Source: Alnus glutinosa
Taxonomy: Eukaryota; Streptophyta; Magnoliopsida; Fagales; Betulaceae
Length of the DNA stretch: 64,000 nt
Assembly: GCF_958979055.1 (NCBI RefSeq)
Contig: NC_084886.1
Span: forward strand, 13,502,654-13,566,653
Direction of reading: 5' to 3'
Made by a program: the position numbers and the translations under genes. Below, in pieces: positions 1 to 11,536 of this stretch (position 1 is the first letter of the stretch; the number at the start of each line of letters is the position of its first letter). The notes under the pieces are model-generated. The model was not told the DNA's origin. It ran no database searches and saw only the letters and a list, made by a program, of their open reading frames with translations.

Positions 1-290
1 GCCTTCAAAAATCTAACAGTGAATAAACTCGACCATGATCTCTGCCATCAACACGCCATGGACGGCAAGTTCCCACCGGCACCTTCACCAGAGAACTCTC
101 CTGCCTTTACAAATTAAAAAACATAAAAACTAACCTCCCACCAGATCCACACCGGGGAAACTAAACATCCACAACCCAAATGGTTGGGAGACTCAAAACT
201 TCAACAAAAAACCAACTAGCCAAAACCAGGGAGGAGGGAGGCGTGGAAGCCTCCCTCCCCCAAACACAAAAGCAAACTGGTGGTTCTCTC
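1..290 (-). mobile_element. LINE-like 5' fragment
   Basis: Read on the minus strand this begins with a purine/pyrimidine-rich stretch containing a short palindromic motif (ggaggcgtggaagcctcc, near 236-257). The same kind of motif occurs on the plus strand near 40,795-40,825 at the head of another non-LTR-like stretch. No reading frame can be assigned and the fragment is cut by the window edge. Inference: leader region of a LINE in reverse orientation; a related low-copy repeat cannot be excluded. Confidence 0.3.
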
Positions 291-299
291 TCTCACTAG

Positions 300-600
300 A
301 ATTACGATTTCATAAAAAATAAGTGCGATTTTGTTTAAAATTGCAGAACATAAATAATTTGGGAACTACGTTTTTAAAAATTATAATTTGAAAACACAGA
401 AAATCTACTTTTTTAAATCGCAAGTAAGATGATATTTTTTTCAAAACGCATAATTTTAAAGACTAATTTGCGATTTTAAAGCCTAAACTGCGATTTTGCC
501 AAACGCTTAACTGCGTTTTTAAAAATCACTTTTTCAAATCGTACATTTTAAAATCGTTATTTTAAATTATATATTTTGAAATCGCAAACCCAAACGAACC
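300..600. repeat. AT-rich stretch with repeated TGCGATTTT-type motifs
   Basis: The motif tgcgatttt and its complement recur about ten times, and the right end reads gcaaacccaaacgaacc, which resembles a MITE terminus. A matching left terminus or target duplication is not evident. No gene is visible. Probably a decayed MITE. Confidence 0.3.
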
Positions 601-884
601 GTTAGTATCTCATATGCGTCACTACTTTAAGTCTTAGGATTTATCCGTACTAAAATTAAAATAATGTTAAACACACTTTTTCATACTTATTTTTTATTTT
701 TATACTTTTTAAAGTGACTTTTAAAATCACTATTGAATTTATGATGAATTTTTATTAGATTTTAATTCAATTGTGGTTTTAAAAGCCACATAGGGAAGTG
801 TGAAAAAATAGAAGTGTGTGTAGTATTACTCTTAAAATTATACAAATAACTAAAGAAAATAATATAAAAACATACGGTATATTA

Positions 885-1897
885 TAGGACTGTACAAGTA
901 GGTGGTTATTGACCGCAACTAACTGTTGTTCGTGTAACCGCATGCGGATGTGTTTAGCAAAAACCATTAATCGCATACACGGATGCCGTTAACAATTTTA
1001 CGGTATGCAGATGTAATTATTATATATATAAACAAATTCACCAAAATGATGTTGTTTCGGTATAGGGTTTCATCTTTAGATTAGGGTTTTCTCTCTCTCT
1101 CCTCTCACACTAACGCTGCATCTCTCCACTTCTTGTCTCCAAGATTTTCAATCCAAGCTCACCTCCGTCGCCTTCCCATCCAACCTTGTCTCCTCCTGTT
1201 TTCGCCCTCTACTGTTTGTCATCAGCTGCAACATCTACGCTCCCATTGAGTCCACTTCCAGGTTCAACAGGGGTTGATTCTGATTGACGCTAATACATCT
1301 CAGGCCAAAGTTGTAGATTGCTTTTACTTTACTGTTATTTATGTTGCTCGTATTGTGACTAAGCTTTGACCCGAGAGCGATGGTGTCGTGTCATGTATTT
1401 TCGGTTTATCGTTTGATTCGCAAATGGGTTTAGCGAGTAAGAGCCATTCCTTTAAAACCAATGCATTATGTTTTGTTTCAGTTGTAAGTGAATTTCAAGT
1501 GCTTTATTTGTTATTTTAAGGTGGATATGAACCCAGAACCCCCATCGTGGGGTGTTTGTATTTTATTTATTATTCTAAGCTGAAATGTTGAATCAAGATA
1601 TGGAATCATCTAAAACACTAAAGCTTGAAAAAAAAAACAAAAAACTTAAACACAGGCCTAAAATAGTTTCAAAATCGTTTAAAATGTGTCATAAAGATAG
1701 AATCAAAGAAGGCTAAAAAAAAACCCATTACCTGAAAAGGGGTTAGCGGTGCAGTTTTGCTTTCAATAACCGTGCAGATAGCGGTTAATAACTACACTCA
1801 TAGGCAAGCTGATGCAGTAATCTAAAAGTGGGAACCGCATAATACGAATGTGGATGTGATGTCTATAGCTGCATCTGCACCTGTATGTACATGCCTA
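885..1897. mobile_element. Possible non-autonomous hAT-like element
   Basis: The ends are imperfect inverted repeats: taggactgtacaagtaggtg on the left, and the complement of the right end reads taggcatgtacatacaggtg. Subterminal GCGGAT/ATGCGG-type motifs are dense at both ends, as in plant hAT elements. The middle (about 1,070-1,300) looks like a transcribed leader: an agggttttctctctctctc start followed by C-rich sequence. No open frame or clear 8-bp target duplication is seen. Call rests on termini and subterminal motifs only. Confidence 0.35.
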
Positions 1898-2049
1898 CTT
1901 TATGGTTATGTGATAATCAAACTATACACAAACTATGCCTATTTATTGTATAATATGGCCATCAAAATAAGAAATAAATTAAGAATAGAATTAGAATATT
2001 AATACTAAATAATACAGAATAATATCAAACTATATAGGTAAATAAATCA

Positions 2050-2515
2050 ATATCTAGTGCAGTGTATAAATGGCAAGTGAGTTTGGAAACAAGGTGACGA
2101 AAACGTCAACGTCAACGTCAATGTACTTTGGTGACAACATTAGCCAACTGATCAACAAATTCAATAGGACTGAGGCAACGAATCCCCTACAAGAGATAAT
2201 GATGTACAAAATGGCAATCGATATTGATGTGTTTATTTCGTTCGTGGAATGCACCATTATGGGCAATAAGAAAAATATAGGGAAGCTAGATGTCTGAAGA
2301 GCACCTATGTATTTTACCAGTCTGTGTAGACTGAGAAGCTCAAAGGTGGTGTTAGTAAGTGCAACTTTAGTACCTGAGCGAGCAATAAAAGACTGTTTAT
2401 TGCCATGCCAAGAGATGAGTAAATCACCTAGTAGAAATCAATAGCCCATGATGGAGCGATGATCAAAATGATCACCAACCCATTCAACATCTAAATAAGC
2501 AAATAAGTTTAATGA
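2050..2515 (-). pseudogene. Copia retrotransposon RNase H fragment (decayed)
   Basis: On the minus strand the translation follows the Copia RNase H domain in order: a D-E-W-V-G-D segment near 2,490, SIMGY and GDLLISWHGNKQ near 2,400, IARSGT and TTFELLSLHRL near 2,330, a HERNKHINIDCHFV stretch near 2,240 and FVDQLANVVTK near 2,130. Stops and frame changes interrupt it, and no LTR is recognisable beside it. A dead 3' end of a Copia polyprotein, unrelated in position to the complete Copia element near 30-37 kb. Confidence 0.7.
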
Positions 2516-2804
2516 TTAATGAAAGAAGAAATGCAAACCATAGAAAATGGTAAAAATTTGCAAAACTCCTTTTGCTTTTTAAATGTTAAAAAAATACTTT
2601 TTAAACAATATTTATCCAAATAACTTTTTTGAAATGTGACCCTCCACCACTAATAATCTTTTCAAAACAATCACAGCATTTCTTACAAAACAAAAACAAG
2701 AAGCACTTTTTAGAAAAACTTTCCGCACCTTAATATAAGAACGTTTTGAAAACATATGTTTAATAACACAGGGAACAAAATCCACATTAGCCTAAAAAGA
2801 CTAA

Positions 2805-4770
2805 AGGGAGAGGGCAGAGCCGAGGGGAGGGAGGTTACAGTTTCCCAGTCATTAGTGTTGTGGAGTTTTGTCCCTCCGCTGTAGATCTGATTGTAGGTGC
2901 ATGTGTTTTCCTCCTAAGACCATCCCCAGCAGCTTATATAAATTTCAATCTATTTTCCATAACCAAACTCACTTTTACCTTTAAAACTATCATCCAACAG
3001 ATTATTTAAATTTTTATCTATTTTATTAAAATAATCATTTAATTTTTTTTATTATTATTTTTGTTAAATCCTCATGTCCACTCCTCTCCACAGACCCGAA
3101 ATCATCTCACAAGCATTTCATCAACCAAACGACTCGCACTTTCAAGATCAAAATCAACCCACGGTAACTCACCACACCATTATCAACCAACCAAAATCAA
3201 CCAGAATTATCACATAGACACACCACACAGACTACACACAACCGGCAACCATCACGGCATCACCACCACACCACCATCGCACTAGACAACCGGCAACCAT
3301 AACCACCGCACCAGACCACCAAAAACCTCCAGAAGATCGGCAACCCAAACCCAGAAACTTCTAAAAGATCTGCAATCCAAACCCATACGCCCCAACTCAA
3401 AAACTTCCAGAAAATTGGCAACCCGTACCCATCCTCCCAAATCCCAATCTAAAAACGGCGTCGCTGGGTTTCACGGCGAGTCTACGGATCAATTGGATCA
3501 GGCCGACGAGAACCACATGGAGGACGAAGTTCTTGGCGAAGATGAACACGGTGACCCACGGGTTCTACTCAAGCTTGTGCGGGAGGGGCTTGCGAGCGCA
3601 GCGAAGTGCCGCGTTGGTGGTGTTGGCCACGGGTTTCTTCGCTTGCTGGGCCTTTATTGTCGCCGCTGGTGGGGCTGGGTTAGGATAGCGAGGCTTCGTT
3701 GATGCTGAGCGATTCGACGTTGGTGGTTCTCTTCTCGGTCACCACCATACCCATCCTCCAAGCATAACCGACTGAGAGAGAGAGAACGCCGAAGAACAAG
3801 CAAGACAACGAGCGCAAAGAAAGAACAAGAAGCTTCGAGAGAGTGAGAAAAAGTAAGAAAAAAAAATAAAATATAAGATACATTTGTGAACAGTGTCACA
3901 CCCCATGTGGCGTGATACTGTTCACAAATGGACGATGGAGCTATTATGGCGTTGGGTTGCATAATCTGATGGAGGAGGATTTTATTGTTTCTGCCATCTA
4001 CTTTAGCTAAGAGTTGAGTTTACATACACCGCTGGGGATGCTCTAATCCTTTTGGGCTATGGAGGTTTGTTTTTCTTGTTTCTTTGGCTTCTGACAGGAA
4101 ACCTTGATTGTGAGGTGCTGAAGGGGAGGGGTCGTCCCGAGCATGTCGACGGCAAAAATTTTGGTCTTGTTTTCAAAAGTCAATTTTCTTGGCGGCCAGA
4201 TCTGTGATTTTCCGGCATCTTCTGTTGGACACGCGCCCTCTAGTCTTATTCACCGTCGTCTTTTGGTGTTGCAGCCGCTTGCTACGACGGTACAGAAATT
4301 ATGTGATCGGCACGTGATCATCATGTGACTTGGTGGTTTTCTCTGTTTAGGTCGCGCGTGATGGCCACGGTCCCTTTTTTTGCTGTTTTTGGTGGTGATT
4401 AGAAGCTTTTGGTGGACATCTGATGTAGGAAGTATTCCGGCGGCGACGCGTGTGCTACATGCTCCGTCTCTGGTGGCGGGTTCTCTTCCAGGGGGCAGCT
4501 CTATTTTGAGTTTTCCTGTTTCATTGCTTTTAGCCCATAATGTGTGACCTACTCCTAGTTCAAGAAAAGTTTTATGTCAACGCAAAGACATCATTCTGTT
4601 TGGCTAGATTTTGTATTTGTAGCAACTGTCTGTTATGGTATGAGTCTTTTTTGGCTCAGGTGAGATATACACTTTAATGGTGGTGTCTGATGTACACTTA
4701 TATGATGCTTGTAATATACCATTCTCTTGATTAATGAGAGATTAATCTTTCCTTCAAAAAATGTTTTTTT
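2805..4770 (+). mobile_element. Non-LTR (LINE-like) remnant, interrupted
   Basis: The outer parts (2,805-2,917 and 4,047-4,770) read continuously once the TIR element at 2,918-4,043 is removed. The 3' end, an attaatgagagattaatc motif then ccttcaaaaaa, looks like a plant LINE 3' end with a short A tail. No reverse transcriptase domain is visible, so the element is heavily deleted. Class assignment is inference from the tail and from similar stretches near 23.4-24.0 and 40.8-42.1 kb. Confidence 0.4.
2918..4043. mobile_element. PIF/Harbinger-like TIR element carrying GC-rich foreign sequence
   Basis: The left end reads gaccatccccagcagc and the right end gctggggatgctc, an inverted pair, each flanked by TAA (2,915-2,917 and 4,044-4,046). 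A 3-bp TAA/TTA target duplication is typical of PIF/Harbinger and Tourist elements. No transposase is visible. The interior 3,400-3,800 is much more GC-rich than its surroundings, and plus-strand frames there encode hydrophobic, protein-like stretches joined by a frame change near 3,685. This suggests a captured host gene piece, which I cannot identify. Confidence 0.6.
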
Positions 4771-4809
4771 AAAAACAAAGAAAAATACATTTGAAAACAC
4801 GACTCAATT

Positions 4810-5010
4810 TTAGGGGTGAAAATATGGATGAAGATGCGGTTATTAGTAATATTCGCATCCGTAAAATGCAGTTATCACTTTTAAATATTTGCATCCGCAT
4901 TATATGATTACTATTCACATCCACGCGGTTATTGCGATTACTAAATGCGATTATTATCCATTATCCACACATGAGGTAATGAACGTTTTGAATTACTATA
5001 TAAATTTATA
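4810..5010. mobile_element. hAT-like terminal fragment
   Basis: Begins taggggtgaaaatatgg, a common plant hAT-type terminus, followed by repeated atgcggtta / gcatccgca motifs. No partner terminus or target duplication was found, so this is probably a truncated or decayed non-autonomous copy. Confidence 0.3.
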
Positions 5011-5230
5011 TTCAAGTTTAAATAATACAGTTATTACTATACTCAAACTTACATAAATTAATACTTTGATTTTAGTGCCGCATAAAAAGGCACGTTAGAT
5101 GGTTGTCCACCTTATAAGACCCCTAAATAGTCAATGACTCAACAATGGGTAGCTCAATCGGTTGCAGACCACACCTTATGAAGCGAAGGTCAGTAGTTCG
5201 AATCTTCAATTCTTTCTTGTGTGGACATGT

Positions 5231-5528
<298 letters not shown>

Positions 5529-5728
5529 TATAGTCAACGACTCAACAAGGATCTAAAGAGGAAGATTCCACATACAACAGCAGAGTACCCAATACAACAA
5601 AGTCCACAGAACCATTCATATAATAATGACGGATAAAATCACTTCTCCACATGCCATTGTTTGGTTCGTACTTGTCTTCTTCCCCTTCTCGACTCTCAAT
5701 CCACAAGCAGGGACTCACGCACGCAGTC

Positions 5729-8700
5729 ATGGCCTCTCTAACCTCTCTTCCTCATCTGCCACCTTTTGTCTCTCACTCTTCATCTTCTTCTTGTTCAATT
5801 AGGCGCCTATGTCCCGGCAAAATTCTCACAGTCACATTCATGTCTCCAAGACGGTCTCGTTCGGGTAAGCGAAGCCTCGCCCCAATATCAGCCGTGGACG
5901 ATGTTTCTGTAGTTGACCCTCCACCTCCACCTCGGCCACCGTCTTGGGGAGACAAGTCAGAGCTTATTGCTTTTTTGAAGCTCAAATTACTGGTAATTCG
6001 TTCCAACTGCAGATTAACCATTTATGGGTTTTGTTTATTATGCTCATATATTGTTTGTTTTCTTGTTGCTTTTGCGTTTAGACTGATATATTGATAGTTG
6101 ATTACTTGATTACTTGTTGTTCTTCTTCTTCTGCTTGTGGCTTGTGGTTAATTCCTGATTGATTGTAGGGCCAGTATTGTTTAACTTGGTTCTATTGATT
6201 ATACCCGTTGGTGCTTTTGTTGGTTTGCTGTTTTGCCTTGCGCTCTCAATTGTGCATTTGAATTAACAAATTTGAATTGGGTATTAATGGTCTTCTTGCT
6301 TCTTATTATTCCACTCTTGTCTGATATCAATTAATGAGTTTGGCCAGTCTAATATGGTTGACATGATCCTATTTTCTACAAATCACATGGGAATTACCAC
6401 TTGTTTAAAAAAAACCATTTTTTGCGTGCTTTGGTTCTGTTATTCCTTATTAAGATTGATTAGTTATCCTGTTAAATCTTCTGGTGCTGGAATATCAAGA
6501 GAAGAGGATGTACAGTTTAATTAGAGAAATTACTGTAAAGGTCGTAGGGTTTAACCTTTTTTCAAATCCTCTCTTAGGACTTAATAATTATCAAGATAAG
6601 CTCCGTTATCAAATCACTTTCTCCGTACACACGCTGTTAGTTTTTAATGGAGACTTGTGACATGTAAGCTTGTGGCCATGGGGCGGTTCGACCATCCGTA
6701 TAAACCAGTTTTGGAAGTGGCTAAACTACTGGCGAAGTTGATTGGTGCTAGCTCGGTGCTATATACACATGTTGATAAATTACTGACTTGGATGTGGTTG
6801 CAAGCCTACATGTCATGGTTCTCTGTTAAAAACCCTAACGACATGTGTATGGAGGGAGTTATTTGATAAAAAGCTTTTCTTAGGGAGCAATTTGATAATT
6901 TTTAAACGTTTTGGCGCGATTTGAAAAAAGGTTAAACCCTAAGGACCTTTACAGTAAGTTTCCATTTAATTACATTGAATATTTTTTTTTTTTTGTTTTG
7001 TTTTGGCATGTGGTTCAACCTAGAAGCGGGATTGTGCAACCTTACATTTTTTCATGCGTATTATCTCTATTGAATAACTGTTGTCCCAAATACATGAATA
7101 CTGGGTAATGCTTAATTTCATTGAATTGTCTACCCCATTACAAACTGAGCTAGGATCCAAGGTCTTAGGGAGGCCAATGGTAACGTCTGTTGATTACCGA
7201 ATGTGATTTGGAGATGCTTGGGGAATGAATCAGTACAAAAATTAAAAATTATCTATATTATCATGCTTTAGCATGTCACATGCTGTGAGAACTGAAAGAT
7301 GCAAAACACCAACGAAGGACCTGGGTCTAAAAATACTTGAATGATGATGAATTTACGGAGACAATTATTTATTGTCTTGTGGTTATAGTTCTCATTTCCA
7401 TTCTGGTGTTGATATTTTTCTTTAAACTCTTCTAAGGAGTTGGAGATAAGACGACATTTTTAATATATTCAATCACATTACTATAAAAATAAAATATATT
7501 CAATCACATCTTCCCTGGAGTTCAGTTAAAGTTGAGCAGCCTATAAATTCTAAATCCTTCATACAAAATTTGGCCTTAAAATTGTATACTCTTTTTTGAA
7601 CTTAGTTGTATACAAACATTGATTTGTGCATAGAGAGGTGCAATAGTCATAGTAAATACTTTTACTGGATAGATTTTCCCACTGTATACTGGAAAGATTT
7701 GTTCTTAATCATGTATGGGTAATATAATGCAGAGTGCTGTTTCTGGGCTAAATAGAGGTCTTGCTGCAAATGAAGATGATCTCCGAAAGGCAGATGCCGC
7801 TGCCAAGGAGATTGAAGATGTTGGAGGACTGGTGGACCTCTCAGTTGATCTTGATAAATTGCAAGGGAGATGGAAATTGATATATAGCAGTGCATTCTCA
7901 TCTCGGACTCTCGGTGGGAGCCGTCCTGGACCCCCCACAGGAAGGCTACTCCCTATAACTCTTGGTCAGGTGTGCTACCAAAACTGCTCTATTGTATTAT
8001 CTTCTACTTGGTATTATAGTTTATTTGTTATCTTTAATGTAATCTTTAAACACAATAGCCTTTACATCTGGAATTTGTTTGTCCAATCGGGCTCTATATG
8101 GGTTGCATGAAAGAGTATTTGTTGAAAGGGGATAGCTTTTGGAATGTGAGTATTCCCCAGAATAGTTCTTGGTGTTGGAGGAAATTATTGAAACTCTGAA
8201 CTCTAGCTCGTTCTTTTATCAGATTTGATGTTGGTACTGGTAGCCGGATTCATATGTGGTTAGACAATTGGCATCCTTTGGGTGTCTTGTTTGATCGGTT
8301 TGGCTTTAGAGCTGTTTATGACTCTCATAGTCGGTTGGAGGCAAAACTTGATTCTGTTTTAAAGGAGGGCTTATGGTGTTGGAGACCTGCTTCTTCGGAG
8401 GATCTGGTTGTCATCCAAAGTAGGTTGCCTGGAATTCCTATTGGTGTTATGGATGAACCTGTGTGGACTATTGCCAAATCTGGTACTTATTCTAGTACAG
8501 ACACTTGGACTCACTTGAGGAAAAAGAAGACTAATGTGATCTGGTGGCATCTTGTTTGGCATAAATATGCTATTCCAAAACAAGCTTTTATACTTTGGTT
8601 AGCTATGCACAATAGACTTGCCACTGGTGACTGTACGTTGACTTGGGGTTTTAAAGGAGATACTCAAATGTGTTTTCTGTCATGGAAGCATTGAAAGCAG

Positions 8701-10088
8701 GGACCATTTATTCTTCTCATGTGGTTTTAGCTCCAGAATCTGGAAGACTTGCATGCAAAGGTGTAATATTTTGAATCCCCCTACTAGTTGGGATGATATG
8801 GTTACAGTAGGCTGTGCTGATTGGAAGGATAAATATATCTTAGGGACTATCTGTCGCCTAATCCTTAGCTCTACGGTTTATGGTATTTAGAGGGAGAGAA
8901 ATGTGATAAAGTTTGGAGGCCAGCCTAAAACTGAAGAGCAGATTTTGAAGTTTATTTTTTGGGAGATTCGGTATCGAATTTCTGGGAGAGGGAAGTTTTC
9001 GAAGACTATGGAGAACATTCGGCTTTGTCAAAGCTGGAATATTGATGTTCATGCTTTAGCTTAGTCTTTCTTTGTTTGTTGTTGTGAGTTGTTTTTGATG
9101 GTTTAAGTGTTCTGGGTGTTTTTTCAGAGCAGTCTTCTGTCTGTAATGTGTCTTGTAGTTTTTGGCTGGTTTTTTGGTTGTACAGTATCATTCTTTTGTC
9201 TATAATAGATCTTCTTATTCATCAAAAAAAAAAAATAAAAAAATAGCCTGTACATCACTTAGCAATGCCGTTTGGAAGGCCGTATTATAAAGTGGAAGCA
9301 ACTTTAGATGGGCCTTGGACCTAAGGCAGAGTTTTCTAGCACCTTACCTAGATATATGCCAATCAATTACGGGTAAATCAACAGAAGAGATGTGTTCTAT
9401 TATCATCGTTATCTTCAACCAATTAAACATGGTCTGCAAACAAATTACTATAGGGATTTGGTCAGCCTGGATGCTCCAAGAGCAACCGACCTGTCAAAAT
9501 TTCAGAATATAAAATCTGACCAATTGGTTTTGGGTTCATATCTTGTATATCCAGGCATCATGCATAAGATTAACCTTTTATAAATCTCTTATCATCTTGA
9601 TCTAAATGTATGTTTTCTGTTGTAATTAGGTTTTTCAACGGATTGACATCTTGAGTAAAGATTTTGATAATATAGCGGAGGTTGAATTAGGTGCTCCATG
9701 GCCCCTGCCACCTGTTGAAGTGACTGCCACATTAGCCCACAAATTTGAACTCATAGGTTAGTTCCCTTTTCAAGCTTATATCTTGCAATTCAACTTATGT
9801 CGACTTCTGTATGATTATCTTAGTAAACAAGAAAATAATCATCCTGATTAAGCTTCCAACTAAATGAGAATAGGATCTGCAAAGATAAAAATCACGTTCG
9901 AGAAAACTACTGTAAAGACAACTGGAAACTTGTCACAACTGCCTCCATTAGAGCTACCACGGATTCCAGACAATTTTAGGCCTCCATCAAATACAGGACG
10001 TGGTGAATTTGAAGTTACCTATCTCGATGCAGATACCCGCATCACCAGAGGAGACAAAGGCGAGATTAGGGTTTTTGTTATCTCATAA
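5729..10088 (+). CDS. FBN6: Plastid-lipid-associated protein / fibrillin, FBN6-like
   Basis: Four exons by conserved GT-AG sites and reading phase: 5,729-5,992, 7,733-7,969, 9,630-9,756 and 9,874-10,088, giving about 280 residues. The ATG at 5,729 (MASLTS) begins a Ser/Arg-rich, acid-poor plastid transit peptide. A start at 5,651 is in frame but less transit-like. The PAP_fibrillin body runs from the LIAFLK segment through SAVSGLNRG, DKLQGRWKLIYSSAF, VFQRIDILSKDFDNIAEVEL and ITFEKTTVKT to the C-terminal RITRGDKGEIRVFVIS. Fibrillins are lipocalin-like lipid-binding proteins of plastoglobules, thylakoids and stroma, linked to isoprenoid and photoprotective metabolism. The C-terminal wording fits the FBN6 subgroup best; assignment is from memory of the family. 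The reading frame is intact. Introns 1 and 2 are swollen by transposons. The gene lies 1.4 kb upstream of KIN10A in the same orientation. Confidence 0.85.
6530..6957. mobile_element. TIR element in fibrillin intron 1
   Basis: Near-perfect inverted repeats of about 38 bp end the element: ttactgtaaaggtcgtaggg onward at 6,530-6,567 and its complement at 6,919-6,957. The 428-bp element has no transposase. Target duplications are not clear: tttaatta occurs just outside both ends but not directly abutting. Non-autonomous, probably Mutator-like or an unclassified MITE. It lies more than 500 bp from both splice sites of the intron. Confidence 0.6.
8054..9256 (+). mobile_element. 5'-truncated LINE in fibrillin intron 2
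   Basis: A 15-bp direct repeat with one mismatch, aatagcct(t/g)tacatc, flanks the insert at 8,054-8,068 and 9,242-9,256. The insert encodes the tail of a LINE ORF2: SFWNVSIP...SWCWRKLL near 8,140-8,190, MWLDNWHPLG near 8,254, and a zf-RVT region with VIWWHLVWHKYAIPKQAFILW near 8,534-8,600 (split: VIWWHLVWHKY, then AIPKQAFILW). After a frame change near 8,675 come the DHLFFSCGFSSRIW zinc-binding residues. Stops near 8,197 and 8,888 show it is dead. It ends in an A-rich tail at about 9,222-9,241. Reverse transcriptase and endonuclease domains are missing, as usual for 5' truncation. Same orientation as the host gene. Confidence 0.85.
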
Positions 10089-11290
10089 TACCTTGATATT
10101 CAAGAGTCATGTGTAACGGTCACAGTTCCTGCTTCTATACGTTTGCTTTCTGCTGTTATTATTGTTGTCTTAGTTAATTTGTATGTTGAACCACAGGAAA
10201 TTGTGTTCAGTTGGGAACAATTTAAGCATAATGCAATTGTAAATATATCACCTGTAAATTGAAACTGTTTCTTCCCTTAATATGCAGTGCCACAAGGTGC
10301 ACCTAACTACTTAAATGATGTAGAGGAACTGCAAGCTTGCATGGTCAAATTTGGCTATACTTTGTCTTTAAGCTATTTCTGCCGCTTGATTTGGTCAATC
10401 TGTGCCAACTTATTTGGAACAATTTAGTTCAAGGAGAACTTTCAAAAGCTTTAGCTTCTGAGATGAAGGTTGTACTGTAAATGCCCATGGTCAAGACTAA
10501 CACTCTTTCCCATCACCGATCGGCCATCAAATACTAACGCCGAGACCGATAAGCGAATTAGGACCCTGCACGCCGCCAAATCGAATGCCCAAACCCTATA
10601 GAAACGACGATGCTGTGCCCTCCACAGTTGCCATAGCCCACTTTAAACAAAACATCCACATTTCTGTTCTCAATGTTTGGATCCTTAACCATTCCCATTG
10701 GAAAGAGCTAGATCTCCTCAGAAAATCACCCAACAATCTGGAGAGATAATCAACTCCAAGCTTCAATTTAGGCATTCTCTTAGACCAAGTCAATGACTGA
10801 CTCGCAAGCAATGCTTGGCCAAATTGTCAGATCTGACAACCAAAGCGCCCTTCCATCTTTCTTTGGCCTCAATACGAAAGGTTATCTTTTAGGTTGTCGT
10901 TTGGGAATCGGATTGAATTTTATATGACCCAGTGATGGGAAAGTGAAAGCTGTCAATAAAAAAAGAAAAAAAATTGAAAGCTCAATCAAATCGATCAAAG
11001 TATAGGAGATTTTTATTTTTTTTCTTTCTATATTTTATTTTATTTATTTATTTGAGAGAAAATAAGAAAAATCTTGAATTTAAATATAATCATACAATAG
11101 AATCTTAAATTTATAAAATCAAAATCAACTAAATTACAAAATTTTATAATATTTTTTTAATCAGGTCAATTATTATTTTTATTATTCTGGGCCATTGAGT
11201 GAATTTGGAAGGCTGAAAATGTTCCCCAACCAAGTAAAATTGGCTCACGCTGGAATCGTGGTCACCCGACCCCCTGATACCAAAAAACTA
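10089..11290. other. Spacer between fibrillin and kinesin genes
   Basis: The first 300-400 bases are probably the fibrillin 3' UTR. A 71-codon minus-strand frame at 10,596-10,811 resembles no family I recognise and has no supporting context. From about 10,960 the DNA is AT-rich without features until the kinesin promoter. Confidence 0.5.
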
Positions 11291-11301
11291 GTCGTTAGAA
11301 A

Positions 11302-11312
11302 CGTAACGGCTA
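11302..11312 (+). promoter_or_regulatory. MSA-like mitosis-specific activator motif
   Basis: The 11 bases cgtaacggcta match the plant MSA consensus YCYAACGGYYA at 10 of 11 positions, including the AACGG core. It lies about 225 bp upstream of the KIN10A ATG, where plant G2/M genes carry sites bound by three-repeat MYB factors (MYB3R). A kinesin acting at cytokinesis is an expected target. A single motif can occur by chance. Confidence 0.5.
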
Positions 11313-11536
11313 GATTTTAGTTAAACTTCAAAATATCTCATTTCAAATTCTCACTCCTCTTTCTCTTTCCTTTTCAAGAACTCCCAAATCTAGCACTCTC
11401 TATCTCTCGTCTCTCTTATCTCTTCTCTCTCTGTATCTGCAAGTCGATCTGTCATCTCCATACAGCTTTCGTGGTCTCTCTCTCTCCTCTGAGTCCGAAA
11501 CTGAATCTTGAACTTTCTGCGTTCTCTTTTCTTCCT

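Noticed and set aside
2054-2297. Overlapping short frames on both strands as a small gene
   Set aside because: The minus strand matches a decayed Copia RNase H in mixed frames.
8254-8694. A 146-codon frame as an additional fibrillin exon or separate gene
   Set aside because: It is the zf-RVT tail of a LINE lying between target duplications within intron 2.
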